This document shows positions 31,952 through 42,822 of a DNA stretch of 64,000 nucleotides, piece by piece (the first letter of the stretch is position 1; each line of letters begins with the position of its first letter). Source of the DNA: Rhabdophis nuchalis (lineage: Eukaryota > Chordata > Lepidosauria > Squamata > Natricidae); the NCBI GenBank assembly GCA_039707465.1, contig CM077647.1:172606663-172670662 (forward strand), written 5' to 3'. The position numbers and the translations under genes are program-made. The notes under the pieces were generated by a model. It had not been told where the DNA came from. It worked only from the letters and a program-made list of their open reading frames with translations, and did no database searches.

Positions 31952-32387
31952 ATGGCGCTCTGGCTGAACCTCATGTCCTTGTTAGTTGTCCTCAGAGGTA
32001 TCATTTCCCCCTCAAAACAGAAGGGTTATTCCTCAGTTTCTTGTGTTTATCCGCAGGAGGTCTTATTAAGCAATCTTTCTTTTTAGGTATCCAGTCTGAG
32101 ATTCAGTTGGTGGAGTCTGGAGGGGATGTGAGAAGACCTGGGGAGACCCTCCGTCTCTCCTGCCAAGTCTCTGGATTCACCCTCAGCAGTTACTGGATGA
32201 ACTGGGTGAGACAGGCTCCTGGGAAAAGCCTGGAATGGGTGGCACGTACGTGGTCTTCAAATTTTTACTACTCTGACAAAGTTAAGGGACGCTTCACCAT
32301 CTCCATCGACAATGCCAAAAACCAGCTGTATCTGCAAATGAACAACCTCAAAGCAGATGACACTGCAGTCTATTACTGTGCGAGAGA
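31952..32387 (+). CDS. IGHV: V9: IGHV segment, intact (subfamily A)
   Basis: Leader exon 31,952-31,997 ([14 protein letters not shown]; donor AGAG/GTATCA); V exon 32,087-32,387. Mature start is EIQLVESGG, with LSCQVS (Val where the other subfamilies have Ala), CDR1 [22 protein letters not shown] (Ser for the usual Gly), CDR2 [17 protein letters not shown] and YYCAR. V11 shares all of these and differs in only a few residues. RSS heptamer is consensus. Intact. Confidence 0.94.
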
Positions 32388-32426
32388 CACAGTGAGAGGA
32401 AGTATATGTGAAGCCAAGCAAAAACT
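32388..32426 (+). other. V9 23-RSS
   Basis: Heptamer CACAGTG, 23-bp spacer, nonamer GCAAAAACT. Confidence 0.9.
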
Positions 32427-32720
32427 TCCTATTTCACCCAACAGTTCTGCAAATTTCTTTTCTAATCAAAAAGAGCTTTCAAATTCTCCCTTCACATCTT
32501 CATTCTGCATTTCTACCTTCATCCATTCAATCTATAGGAATGAGCCTTTATTTTTTTCATGTAATGAACACCATATTTGAATTTCATAATTCAAGTTGAT
32601 ATTTCCTCAGACCTGACCCTCTCATTCTCAATCCACCACCCGTGTTTTTTAGCCCTTAATTTAGTAATGGTATCATAAATTTATTTGAGCACCTAGAGTT
32701 ACGTTAACTTTTTTAAATTG
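32427..32720. other. V9 3' flank
   Basis: No gene. Colinear with 44,263-44,556 after V11. Confidence 0.65.
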
Positions 32721-32728
32721 GTCCTCAG

Positions 32729-34232
32729 CAGGGGTGGGTTCCTGGGGGCTCGCAGGGGTTCGGGCGAGCCCTTTCGTCAAATTTCCGGATCCCAAGCGAG
32801 CCCTTTGGATCGTGGACCCGGAAGTATCTAAGGAACACGTGGCTCGCTCGTGTATCCCTAGCAGGGAAAGTTTCAAGACCCAGGCGCTTTAGTTTTGAAG
32901 CTGCCGGGCCTGCTTTCCCTGTTGGCGCGGGGGGCGGGGACGCGCTCTTCCACCCCGCCCCTAGCTGGAAGGCTTCAAAGGCCGAGCCCTTCAGCCAGCA
33001 CTCGGCCTTTAAAGCCCCTCTCTGTCTCTGTGTGTGTGTCTGTCACTCTGTGATTCCCCCCTCCCTCCCTGTCTCTCTCTGTGTCTGTGCCTCTCTCTGT
33101 CTGTCTGTCGTCGTGCACGCCCGCCCGCCCGCCCCCCGCGGAGCCTCTTCATCCCGGGCCGCTGTGCTCACTCACCTTAGCCTGCCCTCTCCGCCGTCCG
33201 GGTGCCTGCAGCTGAGAAGCGTGTGTGTGTGTGTGTGGGAACAGGGAAAGTTTTGCCGCGAGTGGCGGGGGGTGGGGTGGGGGTTCGCGCAGCTTGAAGC
33301 CTGCCGGCTAGGGGCAGCAGAACAAGAGCGCGCTAAGCTGCGCGAACCCCCACCCCACCCCCCGCCACTCGCGGGAAAACTTTCCCTGTTCCCACACACA
33401 CACACACACACACACACACGCTTCTCAGCTGCAGGCGCCCGGGCGGCGGAGAGGGCAGGCTAAGGTGAGTGAGCACAGCGGCCCCGGGATGAAGAGGCTC
33501 CGCGGGGGGCGGGCGGGCGGGCGGGCACGGCGACAGACAGACAGAGAGAGGCACAGACACAGAGAGAGACAGGGAGGGAGGGGGGAATCAGAGAGTGACA
33601 GACACACACACAGAGACAGAGAGGGACGGAGAGAAAGAGAGAGACGCAGAAAGTGATTTAAGTGCGTGAATGCGAGACAGACACACACACACACAAACAC
33701 AGAGTGATAGATGGGCGGATGAAGGGAAGAGAGACAGAGAGAGAAAGAAAGAAAGAGAAAGAAAGAAAGAAAAAAGTGAGAGAGAAGAAAGAGAGAGAGA
33801 AAGACAGAGAAAGAGAGACAGAAAGGAAAGAGAGAAAAAAAGAGAGAAAGAAAAAGAGAAAGCGAGAAAGAAAGAAAGAGAAAGAAAAAGAAGGAAAGAA
33901 AGAGAGAAAGAGAAAGAAAGAGAGAAAGAAAGAAAGAGAGAAAGAGAAAGAGGGAAAGAGAGAGAGAAAGAAAGAGAGAGAGAAAGTGGGAAAGAGAGAG
34001 AGAAGGAAAGAAAGAGAAAGAAAGAAAGAATGTATGACCACAATTGAGCCCAAAAGTTTAGTTGTTAACCAAGACCATTGTTAAGTGAGTTTCACATTTT
34101 CCAAGTTGGCCACTCCCACCCGGTCACATGGCTGGCAAGCCACTCCCACCCAGTCACATGGCCAGCAAGCCACTCCCACAAAGCAGGCCACACCCACAGA
34201 ACCTGTTCCAAAAAATTTGAAACCCACCCCTG
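32729..34232. mobile_element. 1.5-kb hAT-like non-autonomous element
   Basis: Left end CAGGGGTGGGTTCC, near-inverted right end GAAACCCACCCCTG, perfect 8-bp duplication GTCCTCAG (32,721-32,728 and 34,233-34,240). Unit 3 has the empty site at about 44,562-44,569. The interior has a GC-rich giant inverted repeat (33,016-33,624) and a GA/GAAA microsatellite (about 33,720-34,030). The right 200 bp match the V1 MITE. No transposase. Confidence 0.87.
33016..33624. repeat. Giant inverted repeat, arms about 280-290 bp
   Basis: The left arm ends at 33,295 (GGTTCGCGCAGCTT) and the right arm begins at 33,335 (AAGCTGCGCGAACC). The arms read as near-perfect complements out to about 33,016 and 33,624, including GT/AC-rich, GC-rich (CCCGCCCGCCCG versus CGGGCGGGCGGG) and CTCTGT-rich blocks. 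The loop is 39 bp. Confidence 0.88.
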
Positions 34233-34399
34233 GTCCTCAGTGTATCCAGATGTGCATTGGTTTTCGAATAAGGGCAACATGCATGTGAGATGGTAGGAAT
34301 GGAAAGGATTTGATCCATCAGTGTACAGAATTACATTTCACTTATGGCACCTTCATCAGGGGTGAACTACACATTACACCCAAGAATATCAGTTTCTGC

Positions 34400-34601
34400 T
34401 ACTCTGTTTTCCCGAAAATAAGATAGAGTCTTATTTTCTTTTGACCCCTGAAATCAGCACTTGACATTATTATTTTTGGGGGCATGGGATGGTTCTTCTT
34501 CTTATTTTTGAGGTCCAGGAGGCAGCGAGTGTGGTCACCTCATGGCTGCTGCTGTGCTGCAATATTTTCAGGTTGGACTTATTTTCAGGGAAACAGAGTA
34601 G
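34400..34601. repeat. Palindromic MITE, unit 2 copy
   Basis: Left TACTCTGTTTTCCCGAAAAT, right TTATTTTCAGGGAAACAGAG. Paralog of 10,055-10,256. A second right-hand half recurs at about 35,048-35,116. Confidence 0.7.
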
Positions 34602-34689
34602 TTCTAATGAAGCAAGTGCTTATAATGTATTGTTTTGATTTATTTCTTGAGGTTGGGCTATTGAGCTCATTCTATTCAATCTAGAAACA

Positions 34690-35200
34690 CCCAAGCCCTA
34701 TTCTGTAACCTATGGAATGAAGTCCCAAAGTGGGACACTGTCGAGAGGCGGGGGGCACACTCCAGCGCATCACGCACCTGCGCAGAGGGTGTCAGGACTG
34801 AGGAGGGGGGCTGCGCATGCTCCGGCATGTCACGTGCATGCGCAGAGGGCATCGGGGTCCGGGCACTGAGAGCAGCAGGCTTGGGCTGCCACCGCTGCTT
34901 TTAAAGAAGGCACCGCGGGGGCGGGTGGGCACGTACAGAGCCCCGCCACCTGCCCACAAAAAGCAGGACATTTTGAAGAAGCAGCGGAGCGCGGGACATC
35001 TGAAGATGAACCGGGACTGTCCTGCCAGAAGCGGGACGGCTGGTCACCTTACTCATGGCTGCTGCTGTGCTGCAATATTTTCGGGTTGGGCTTATTTTCA
35101 GGGAAACAGAGTAGTTCTAAGGAAGCAAGTGCTTATAATGTATTATTTTTATTTATTTCTTGAGGTTGGGCTATTTAGCTCATTCTATTCACTCTAGAAG
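34690..35200. other. Inserted GC-rich segment and partial duplication
   Basis: About 350 bp of GC-rich DNA (34,700-35,040) bounded by CCCAAAGTGGGAC and GAAGCGGGAC is absent from units 1 and 3. The sequence before it is repeated after it (ATGGCTGCTGCTGTGCTGCA at about 34,542 and 35,054). It looks like an insertion accompanied by a local duplication. No gene recognised. Confidence 0.5.
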
Positions 35201-35339
35201 CTCTGGACACCTCCTGGAGATTAGAAACATTATCCCAAGCCCTATTCTGTTACCTATGGAATGAAGGTCTCTTCAGACCCTGTACCTGATGGGTAACTTC
35301 TACCTGTTTTGCTCAAGAGGGCAACAGTGTTCTAACAAA

Positions 35340-35795
35340 CTGTCATGGGGAGACATGTTAGTAGTGTTCCAATATCTCAGGGGTTTTCACAAAGAAGAGG
35401 GAGTCAAGCTATTCTCCAAAGCACCTGAGGGTAAAACAAGGAGCAATGGGTGGTATCTAATCAAGCAGAGAAGCAACTTAGAAGTAAGGAGAAATTTCCT
35501 GACAGTTGGAACAATTAATCAATGCAACAACCTGCCGCCAGAAGTTATAAATGCTCCAACACTGGAAGTTTTAAAGAAGTTGTTGGATAAATATTTGTCT
35601 GGAGTTGTATAGGGTTTCCTACATAAGCAGGGGGTTGGACTAGAAGACCTCCAAGGTCCCTTCCAACTCTGTTATTCTGTTCTGTTCTGTTCCGTTCCGT
35701 TCAGCTCGGCTCCCCTCGGCTCCACTCCACTCCACTCCACTCCACTCCACTCCATTCCATTCCATTCCATTCCATTCTATTCTATTCTATTCTCC
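35340..35795 (+). mobile_element. CR1-type LINE 3' end with pentanucleotide tail
   Basis: GGGGGTTGGACTAGAAGACC, then CCTTCCAACTCTGTTATTC and a tail of TTCTG/TTCCG/CTCCA/TTCCA units. Confidence 0.85.
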
Positions 35796-36239
35796 ACTTA
35801 ACACAAATGAAAGTATGGGTTTATCAGTTAGCCTGATCATTTCCTCTACTGCTTCCGAACTGTCACTCAATAGGTCTCTGGAGACCTTCCTTCCTCAAGA
35901 GACTTTCTCATAATTCTTTTTATAGCTGTGAGATAAAATTGTTGCTCTTTCTTCCTTTTTCATTTGCAGTCCAAGCTTGAGATGTTTGAAACCTTTCCTC
36001 TCTCTCTTGGTTCACTGCCTGACCCTTTTGCTCATTCATAACTATGGATGGAGATGACAGAAATACAAATTCTCTACAACTGGTCTCACTGTCAGCAAGT
36101 TTCTTCTAGGTTGAATCTCTCCTTGATCCTGCTTGGGCAGGAGTTTGGACAAGGAGACCTATGTCCACTCCAGCTCTATTCTGATGGGTCGTTAGATGTA
36201 GAAAAATAAAATATCCTCAAGGGTTAAACCTGGTCTCCT

Positions 36240-36340
36240 TACTAGAGGTCCTTGGAGATAATTCTCCCTTCTATGAAGTGTTTCTTTACATTTACCCTTC
36301 ATGTATACAGGAGGTTTCAGTCAGGCAATTTTCTTTCTAG
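36240..36340 (+). pseudogene. V relic leader region (unit 2)
   Basis: Leader-intron-like sequence with CATGTATACAGGAGGTTTCAG up to the acceptor TTTCTAG, where an LTR begins. Paralog of 11.3 kb. The matching FR1 relic is replaced by a LINE remnant. Confidence 0.6.
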
Positions 36341-37120
36341 TGTCAGGTCTGCAGCCATATTCCTTTTGAATCTTTGGCCTGCCACACTTTCTATTATTCT
36401 ACTATGTCTTCCTATTGTGGGAAAATGGGAGGGTGGATTTTGCAGAGTTAGGTACTATGTAGCGCAAACAAAATTCCTGTCAGCATTCTAGATAGCATCC
36501 AAAACTAAATCAGAGTCCAATGCAATGTGCTGTTCAAAGTTCCAATTTATTAAGAGAGCCATGCTTGCACACCTGGGAGAAAATCCAAATCTGAAGCTTC
36601 TTCTGTTCCACCACCAACACCACAATTTTTTTTTTACATTTCTATCCCGCCCTTCTCTGCAGAGGACCCAGGGCGGCTGTTAAAGTTAAGTTCATGATCT
36701 TGCCCCCACACCCACAAGTCCATCCAGTTCCGGTCAGGTGCAGAGGTACCAAAGGATGACCTTGGCACTCTAGAAAGGAAATTTGTTTTGGCTACATAAC
36801 ATTCTACTCCATACTAACCTGCCTCCCATTTTCCAACGATAGAAACAGAATAGTAGAATAGAAGTGTGGCAGGCCACAGATCCAAAAGGAACATGGCGGC
36901 AGGCCTGACAATTCCTACCTAGAAAGCCAAGGTCATCCTTTGTCTCTGCACCTCTGCACATCACTGGAACTGGATGTGAGCAACTGCCAGCATGGCAGTG
37001 GAAGATTGGACTATGTGATGGGCTGGTGGGTGTGGGAGAAGTTTGTAAACTCTCTTAATAAATTAGAATTTTGACCTATATTTTGCCTTGGACTCTGATT
37101 TGCTTTTGGATGCTATTTGG
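36341..37120. mobile_element. LTR with an inverted LTR nested in it
   Basis: The outer LTR starts TGTCAG at 36,341, immediately after TCTAG as in units 1 and 3. Its last bases are lost at about 37,120, where a LINE remnant begins. An inverted relative lies inside at 36,478-36,910. Confidence 0.75.
36478..36910 (-). mobile_element. Inverted solo LTR nested in the outer LTR
   Basis: TGTCAG start and CTGACA end, with perfect 5-bp duplication ATTCC (36,473-36,477 and 36,911-36,915). Sequence is the reverse complement of the same LTR family. Contains a short L2-like tail (about 36,630-36,690). Confidence 0.8.
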
Positions 37121-37139
37121 AAAATCAACACGACCCAGG

Positions 37140-37770
37140 TGGCCAGAAAGGCCCAACAGAGACTTCACTTCTTCAGGGTCTTGTGAAAAAATAAAGTGGA
37201 ACAGCAACTGATGACCTCCTTTTACCAGTCCACAATAGAAAGCGCCCTCACTCATTGCATTACAGTGTGGCATGCTGGTTTGACAGCCGTGGATAGAAAA
37301 ACATGACAGAGGGTGGTGAGCACAGCACAGAACATTGGGGGTTGTCCCCTGATACCGCTAGATGGAATCACTAGGGCTCATTGCCTTAGAAGAGTGAGGA
37401 AAATCCTGAGGGATGACTCACACCCTAGTCTGCCCGTCTTTATTCTCCTACCATCTGGGAGGGGATCTAGAATCATAGGCAGCTGCACAAACAGGCAGAA
37501 GAACCAGTTTCTATCCATGGCCTCTCAGACTCCTGAATGAAAAATAATTCTACAATAACATAGTATGACTGAATTTGCAGGGTCGGTGCCACGTGCAATA
37601 AGTTCACCTGGTGCAATAGGACTGGGTATATGTTAGTAGGATTCACTGGAGTTAGGGATTTTTTTTTGTCTTACACTGTGGGTTGTATTGTGTTGTGGAG
37701 GGGGTGCATGGAGGGAAGCTCAGCCAATCTCATTGTAGACATGTTGTACTCTGACAATAAAGGTTTGAAT
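37140..37770 (+). mobile_element. Non-LTR reverse transcriptase remnant
   Basis: Frames give QQRLHFFRVL-like, SALTHCITVWHAG, RRVRKILRDDSHP and LPSGRGS, the same family as 13,135-13,560, ending near GACAATAAAGG and (TTTGAA)n. Broken by stops. Confidence 0.65.
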
Positions 37771-37779
37771 TTGAATTTG

Positions 37780-37895
37780 AATTACTATACAGACCAATGG
37801 AAGGGATGCTTCAGCATCTCCAAAAACCCTATTCGAATAGCAAATGAACCCCTTGAAATCAGAGGACAGAGATTATTATTTACTGTATTTTTCAG
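37780..37895 (+). pseudogene. V relic fragment
   Basis: FR3-like trace GGGATGCTTCAGCATCTCC, then GAAATCAGAGGACAGAG, matching the relics at 6.0 and 27.4 kb. Confidence 0.55.
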
Positions 37896-38276
37896 AGTAT
37901 AAGACACGCCAGTATATAAGATGCACACTGATTTTGAAGAGGTAAGTAAGGCAAACTATGTTTGCCTTCCGTCAGCCCCCAGCTGAACTCTGCAGGATTC
38001 AGCAGGGCTGGGGGAGGGCAAAAATGCCTCAATTTTTGCAAAAAATGTGGAAAATGGGCTGTTTCTCAGAAAAACCGAGGCATTTTTGCCTTCCCTTAGC
38101 TATGCTCTGTGTTCATTACATGAAAAAAATAAGGGCTCATTCCTATAGATTAAATGGCCCATTTTTTCCCCAAAATGGGATGAGGGGGTGGGGCTTCAGT
38201 AGGCCAAAAACGGCTGTATTCAGTGTATAAGACGCACCAACATTTCCATGTTCTTTTAGGGGGGAGCAAGGTGCTT
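37895..38276. repeat. TATAAGAC-type MITE
   Basis: Starts TTTTTCAGAGTATAAGACAC; contains GTGTATAAGACGCACC. Unit 2 counterpart of 11,905-12,141. Confidence 0.6.
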
Positions 38277-38313
38277 CTTTTTTTATATTTTTTTTAATTT
38301 TAATTAAACAAAC

Positions 38314-38355
<42 letters not shown>

Positions 38356-38690
38356 AAGCATCTTACATTACATCTTTTGTATTTTAAATTCTTTATAAAT
38401 CTTACTGTCAACATGCCATAGTTCTCCTTTGACTGAAGTTATTTTAACATCCTTTTGCCTGGGAATAGTCCATAGTTAACCACACAACCACAAACTGACA
38501 TTACCAAGTTATTTCTTACTAATTATAAAACATAATGTTTTTGTCATCAACTTTCATATATCCAGTAAACATGTTTATAACACATTCAGAATATAGATTA
38601 ATTAGCAAAATTTTTAAGCCTTTTTCCAAGTCCCTGTTTACAATCTGTAAACAATTTCCTTTAATTAAACCAGTACATATATAAGGTGCT
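38277..38690 (-). mobile_element. Unit 2-specific retroposed insert
   Basis: Flanked by AAGGTGCTTCTT on both sides (12 bp). Begins with a T-rich run, consistent with a reversed poly-A tail, followed by an (AC)n microsatellite (38,316-38,350). Absent from units 1 and 3. Family not identified. Confidence 0.55.
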
Positions 38691-38799
38691 TCTTATACTC
38701 CCAAAAATACAATAACATTATTTGAAAAGCATAGGTGTAAAGTCTTCAGAAAGAAATCTATAAGCAAGTGCCCTGAAGGGGCCTTTTATCCCAAACAAT

Positions 38800-38830
38800 A
38801 TGTAAATTGAGGCAAAATTTCCTCTTTAAA
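38800..38830 (+). promoter_or_regulatory. V10 promoter: ATGTAAAT plus TTTAAA
   Basis: ATGTAAAT (38,800-38,807) and TTTAAA (38,825-38,830), 25-bp spacing. Confidence 0.75.
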
Positions 38831-38923
38831 AGCCCCCAACTTCCCTTTTCAGGTAACACCCACCAACACAGAGTTTGACAACTTTGGAGAAACTTTTCCC
38901 TCCATTCATTTGAGGGAGCAAAA

Positions 38924-39358
38924 ATGATCCTGTGGCTAAACTTGCTCCCTTTACTAGCAGTCCTTGAAGGTAATTGTTTTCTCCCGAGTCAATGTCTTTC
39001 CACTTTAATTCTTGTCTACTGGAGAGCTCACTAAAACTCCTATCATTCTAGGTATCCATTCTCAGGTCCAGTTGGTGGAGTCTGGAGGGGATGTGAGAAG
39101 ACCAGGGGAGGCCCTCCGTCTCTCCTGCCAAGCCTCTGGATTCACCTTCAGCAGCTATGACATGCACTGGGTGAGACAGGCCCCAGCGAAAGGCCTGGAA
39201 TGGGTTTCATATATCTATCGTGATTCCAGTGGAAAGGTCTACTCAGACAAAGTCAAAGGACGCTTCACCATTTCCAGGGACAATGCCAAAAGCCAGGTTT
39301 ATTTGCAAATGAACAGCCTCAAACCAGAGGACACGGCTGTCTATTACTGTGCAAGAGG
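38924..39358 (+). CDS. IGHV: V10: IGHV segment, intact (subfamily B)
   Basis: Leader exon 38,924-38,969 ([14 protein letters not shown]; donor GAAG/GTAATT); V exon 39,052-39,358. Mature start is QVQLVESGG, with LSCQAS, CDR1 [22 protein letters not shown] (Ala for the conserved Gly of APGKG), CDR2 [17 protein letters not shown] and YYCAR. Intact with consensus RSS. It occupies the V4/V12 position of unit 2 but is more diverged from them than they are from each other. Confidence 0.94.
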
Positions 39359-39397
39359 CACAGTGAGAGGAAGTGAATATGAAGCTTGGCAAAAACC
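39359..39397 (+). other. V10 23-RSS
   Basis: Heptamer CACAGTG, 23-bp spacer, nonamer GCAAAAACC. Confidence 0.92.
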
Positions 39398-39714
39398 ATC
39401 AGAGTGGTTTTGCAAATCCATTCAGTCTCAGAAGGCCACATTTTTTTCAATGAAAGGAGCCTGAGGAAGTTGCCTGATTGCCCAGGAGGAAGAAAGAGCT
39501 GATCTTGCTATCATCTCTTGTGGGGGCTGTTTCTATTTGAATTGAAGGGGAAGAAAGTAAAGGAGGGAGGGGGGAGGGAGAGAGAGAGAGAGAGACAGAA
39601 ACAGAGAGAGAGAGAGAGAGAGCGCTCCTAGAAGATAGAAATGGTGAAGTACCCTCATGAAATCGTTAGAGATACAAAATTGTATTCCTTAGTTCCCCTG
39701 ATTACACCAGCCTT

Positions 39715-40014
<300 letters not shown>

Positions 40015-40090
40015 GGCCACACCCCACTGGGATTCGAATCGGGTCTGCAATGCATCCAAGGCAGAAGCCTAGCACTTTTTTTTAAGTTGC
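40015..40090 (-). mobile_element. tRNA-like SINE fragment
   Basis: The minus strand shows a B-box-like GATTCGAATCCC and tRNA-like spacing. Short remnant. Confidence 0.45.
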
Positions 40091-40368
40091 AAAGATCAGC
40101 TTTGCAACTTTTGTGTGACATGCAATCGTTGGAACTTTTTTAAAAAACTGTGTTTAGTATTTTTTACTACTGGTTCAGGCAAACCACCCTGAACAAGTAG
40201 CATTTCACCCGTGATACAAACACACACACACACGCACAGTATGGTGAAGCATGGTAGCCATACCCACCAAGCTACACCCACAGAACCAGTAGTAAGAAAA
40301 AAAAAGATTTCAACACTGGTGTGTATGTTTTCAATATAAATCCTCACTATAAATACATACACTATATT

Positions 40369-40736
40369 GCCAAAAGTATTCTCTTACCTGCCTTTACTTG
40401 AATATGAACTTACAGTAAGTGACATCCCCTTCCTAAGCCATAAGGTTCAATATGACGTCAGTCCACTGCGCACTGTTCTTGAGTTAATCTGAAGGCCACA
40501 TGAAGCTTGGAGGTCTGTAGTGATTGACTCTGCAGAATGTTGGCGACCTCTTCGCACTATGCACCAAAGCATCCGCTGACCCTGCTCCGTCAGTTTCCGT
40601 GGCCTACCACTTCGTGGCTGAGTTGCTGTCATTCCCAAACACTTCCACGTTCTTATAATACAGTTGACAGTTGACTGTGGAATATTAAGGAGTGAGGAAA
40701 TTTCACGACTGGATTTGTTGCACACGTGGCATTTAT
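40369..40736 (-). mobile_element. Tc1/mariner-type transposase N-terminal fragment
   Basis: A terminal repeat-like end CACTATATTGCCAAAAGTATT (40,369 on) next to a minus-strand ORF (40,725-40,447, 92 aa). The ORF has the paired helix-turn-helix of Tc1 transposases: SSREISSLLNIPQSTV, an AT-hook-like SGRPRKLTEQ, then ESITTDLQASCG. The DDE catalytic domain is absent and the copy is cut at about 40,736 by an L2 tail. Confidence 0.82.
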
Positions 40737-41190
40737 TTATTTATTTTATTTTTTATTTTATCAAATATATACCCCGCCCTTCTCCTTGTTAGGACCCAGG
40801 GCAGTGCACAGGCATCATTAAAAACCATTACAAAACAATACAAACTCTTAAAAGCATATTAAATTAACCTAAAACCCGTGCTAAAACCCTTTAAAACCCT
40901 AAAAATTTAAAATTTATAAATATAGTCAGAAACGGGGGGCTACTCTAGGCCGGCTTGTTGGAATAGATACGTCTTCAAGCGTTGGCAGAAGAGGCGGAGG
41001 TCCGAGATGGTACGAAGGTCGGGGGGTAGGTCGTTCCAGAGGGCCCGCCACAGAGAAGGCCCTTCCCCTGGGTGTCGCCAACCGGCATTGCCCAGCCGAC
41101 GGCACCCTGAGAAGGCCCTCTCTGTGGGAGCGGGAAAGCGCAGGCATAGCCACTCGTGCCATTGGGGCCCCAAGAGGGGCGAGTGAGCCA
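40736..41190 (-). mobile_element. L2-clade LINE 3' end
   Basis: Minus-strand RT C-terminus (ALWNDLPPDLRTISDLRLF, KTYLFQQAGLE) and 3' UTR with CCCCGCCCTTCTCC; tail of (AAATA)n at 40,736-40,770. Confidence 0.82.
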
Positions 41191-41257
41191 ACTCACTACT
41201 CTTGCTCTACTAAGTCTTGACTGATAAGGCAGTGTGTGCAGCCAGAATCTAAAAGGG

Positions 41258-42740
41258 TTAGTAATTCGGACCACTAGATGGCAACCACTGGCAACCACTA
41301 GATGGAGCTCTAAGCTTAAGAGGGATGGTCATGGGGCCCGATCGGGAACTCACCCAAGGTCCGTAGCTCTCAACGCCAGATTCCGTTTCCTTCTCCCAGT
41401 CATCAGGCTTCTCCCCTGGCTGGTGATGGTAGCTGGTAAGATCCAGTGGCTCCACTCCCTTCATTGCCTGTTTAGTATGCAGGTCTGGGTTCCTGGCGCT
41501 TTTCCTCATCTCGGATGATGATTGGGGCCGGGGCTTTGGTTTCATTCTGCAGTTATTAGCCCAATGCCCCTCCCTCCTGCACCGGAAACAAGTGTTAGTG
41601 CGAGGTTTGCTAGCAGCCCCTCCCTTTCCTCCTCTTGGGACATCACGCCGTGGGGTGGGAGGGGGAGAGAATTTCCCTTCTCTTTCTCTTTCAATTTCAT
41701 GAATGCCTTTATTTCTTGCCAGATCAATTTCCACGTCAGCGGCCAATTCGTACCAATCCTGGAGTGTTTGTGGACTGCGTCTGTTTACATAGCTTTGGTA
41801 TATAGTTGGATGTAAGCCCTCAGTATAATTATCGATAAGAGCCTCTTCGCTTAAGCCTCTCATGTAAATAGCCAGCTCACGGAAATGTTGTGTGTATTCC
41901 TGAACCGGCTTGTTCCCTTGTTGAAGGGTTTTCATTTCAAGCCGCGCCTTTCTATGAAGGAGGGGGTCTTCAAAGTGCCTTCTCAAAGCGGTCATAAATC
42001 TGTCGAAACCACTCATTTAGGGGGAGTTATCATTATGCAGAGAAACTATCCAATCTGCCGCTTTGGCTTCAAGTGCAAGGAATACAACTCTTATTTTAGC
42101 TTCGGCATTTGGGAGATCGAAAGCAGCCTGCCTTACAAAGTTGCTGACATGCAGTAAAAATAATCCCAATTCTTTAGCCCCCCCCCCAATTTTACTTCCA
42201 GAGGAGGGACTTTTGACATTCTGCATGCTGCGGGGCTTGCCTCTTTCTTTTGATCTGCTCCGGGAGCAACCACCCTTGCCGCTTCTATGCATGGTGGGGG
42301 TTCATCTCTCTGGGTAGCCCCCCTTTCCATTGGGGGGGGTTTCTCCCTCCCTTTTTTGCAGCCTCCACTCCCGAGGGTCAGGGTCCCTCCCTCTACTTTC
42401 TCTGGCTTGTCGTTTCTCATCTGCCTCTTGAATTAGTGCTTTTGCCTGTTCTCAAAAGGTTCTCTTCCTCTATTTCCTGCCAGAGGGGGGGGGAGTGGGC
42501 TTGCCTGTGTCTGGTGGTTGCAAGTCCTGAGGGGATTTCTCCAAATGTTCCCTTCATGTCCACACCCTCGGACCACTGATGATGAACCAATTTTTCCTCA
42601 GGTTTGGCTCCCAAACTGATATCTGCCAAAAGTTCCATCACTGACCTGATTTCTTCCTTCTTTTCCTTCTCTTCAGTTTTCAGAACGGCCGGATCAAGCA
42701 TGATAGCCCCCAGGGCTCCTTCTTCTCCAAGGTCTGACAT
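41258..42740 (-). pseudogene. Broken gag of the truncated Gypsy element
   Basis: Three minus-strand pieces: N-terminal (42,740-42,417), middle (42,292-42,017, with WIVSLHNDNSP) and a 252-aa C-terminal piece (42,016-41,258) holding the capsid-like region and the zinc knuckle CFRCRREGHWANNC. A stop follows just before the protease. Frameshifts between pieces make it non-functional. Confidence 0.82.
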
Positions 42741-42822
42741 TTGTTTGAGGATTGATGGTTTTATTACACTCCCTGCTGAGGTTATTAACTCAGAGCTGAG
42801 TGTGAAGTGTTTCCTTGCTTTT

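Noticed and set aside
33032..33560. Mirror-image ORFs on both strands suggesting a gene pair
   Set aside because: Both come from the two arms of one inverted repeat; no coding signature.
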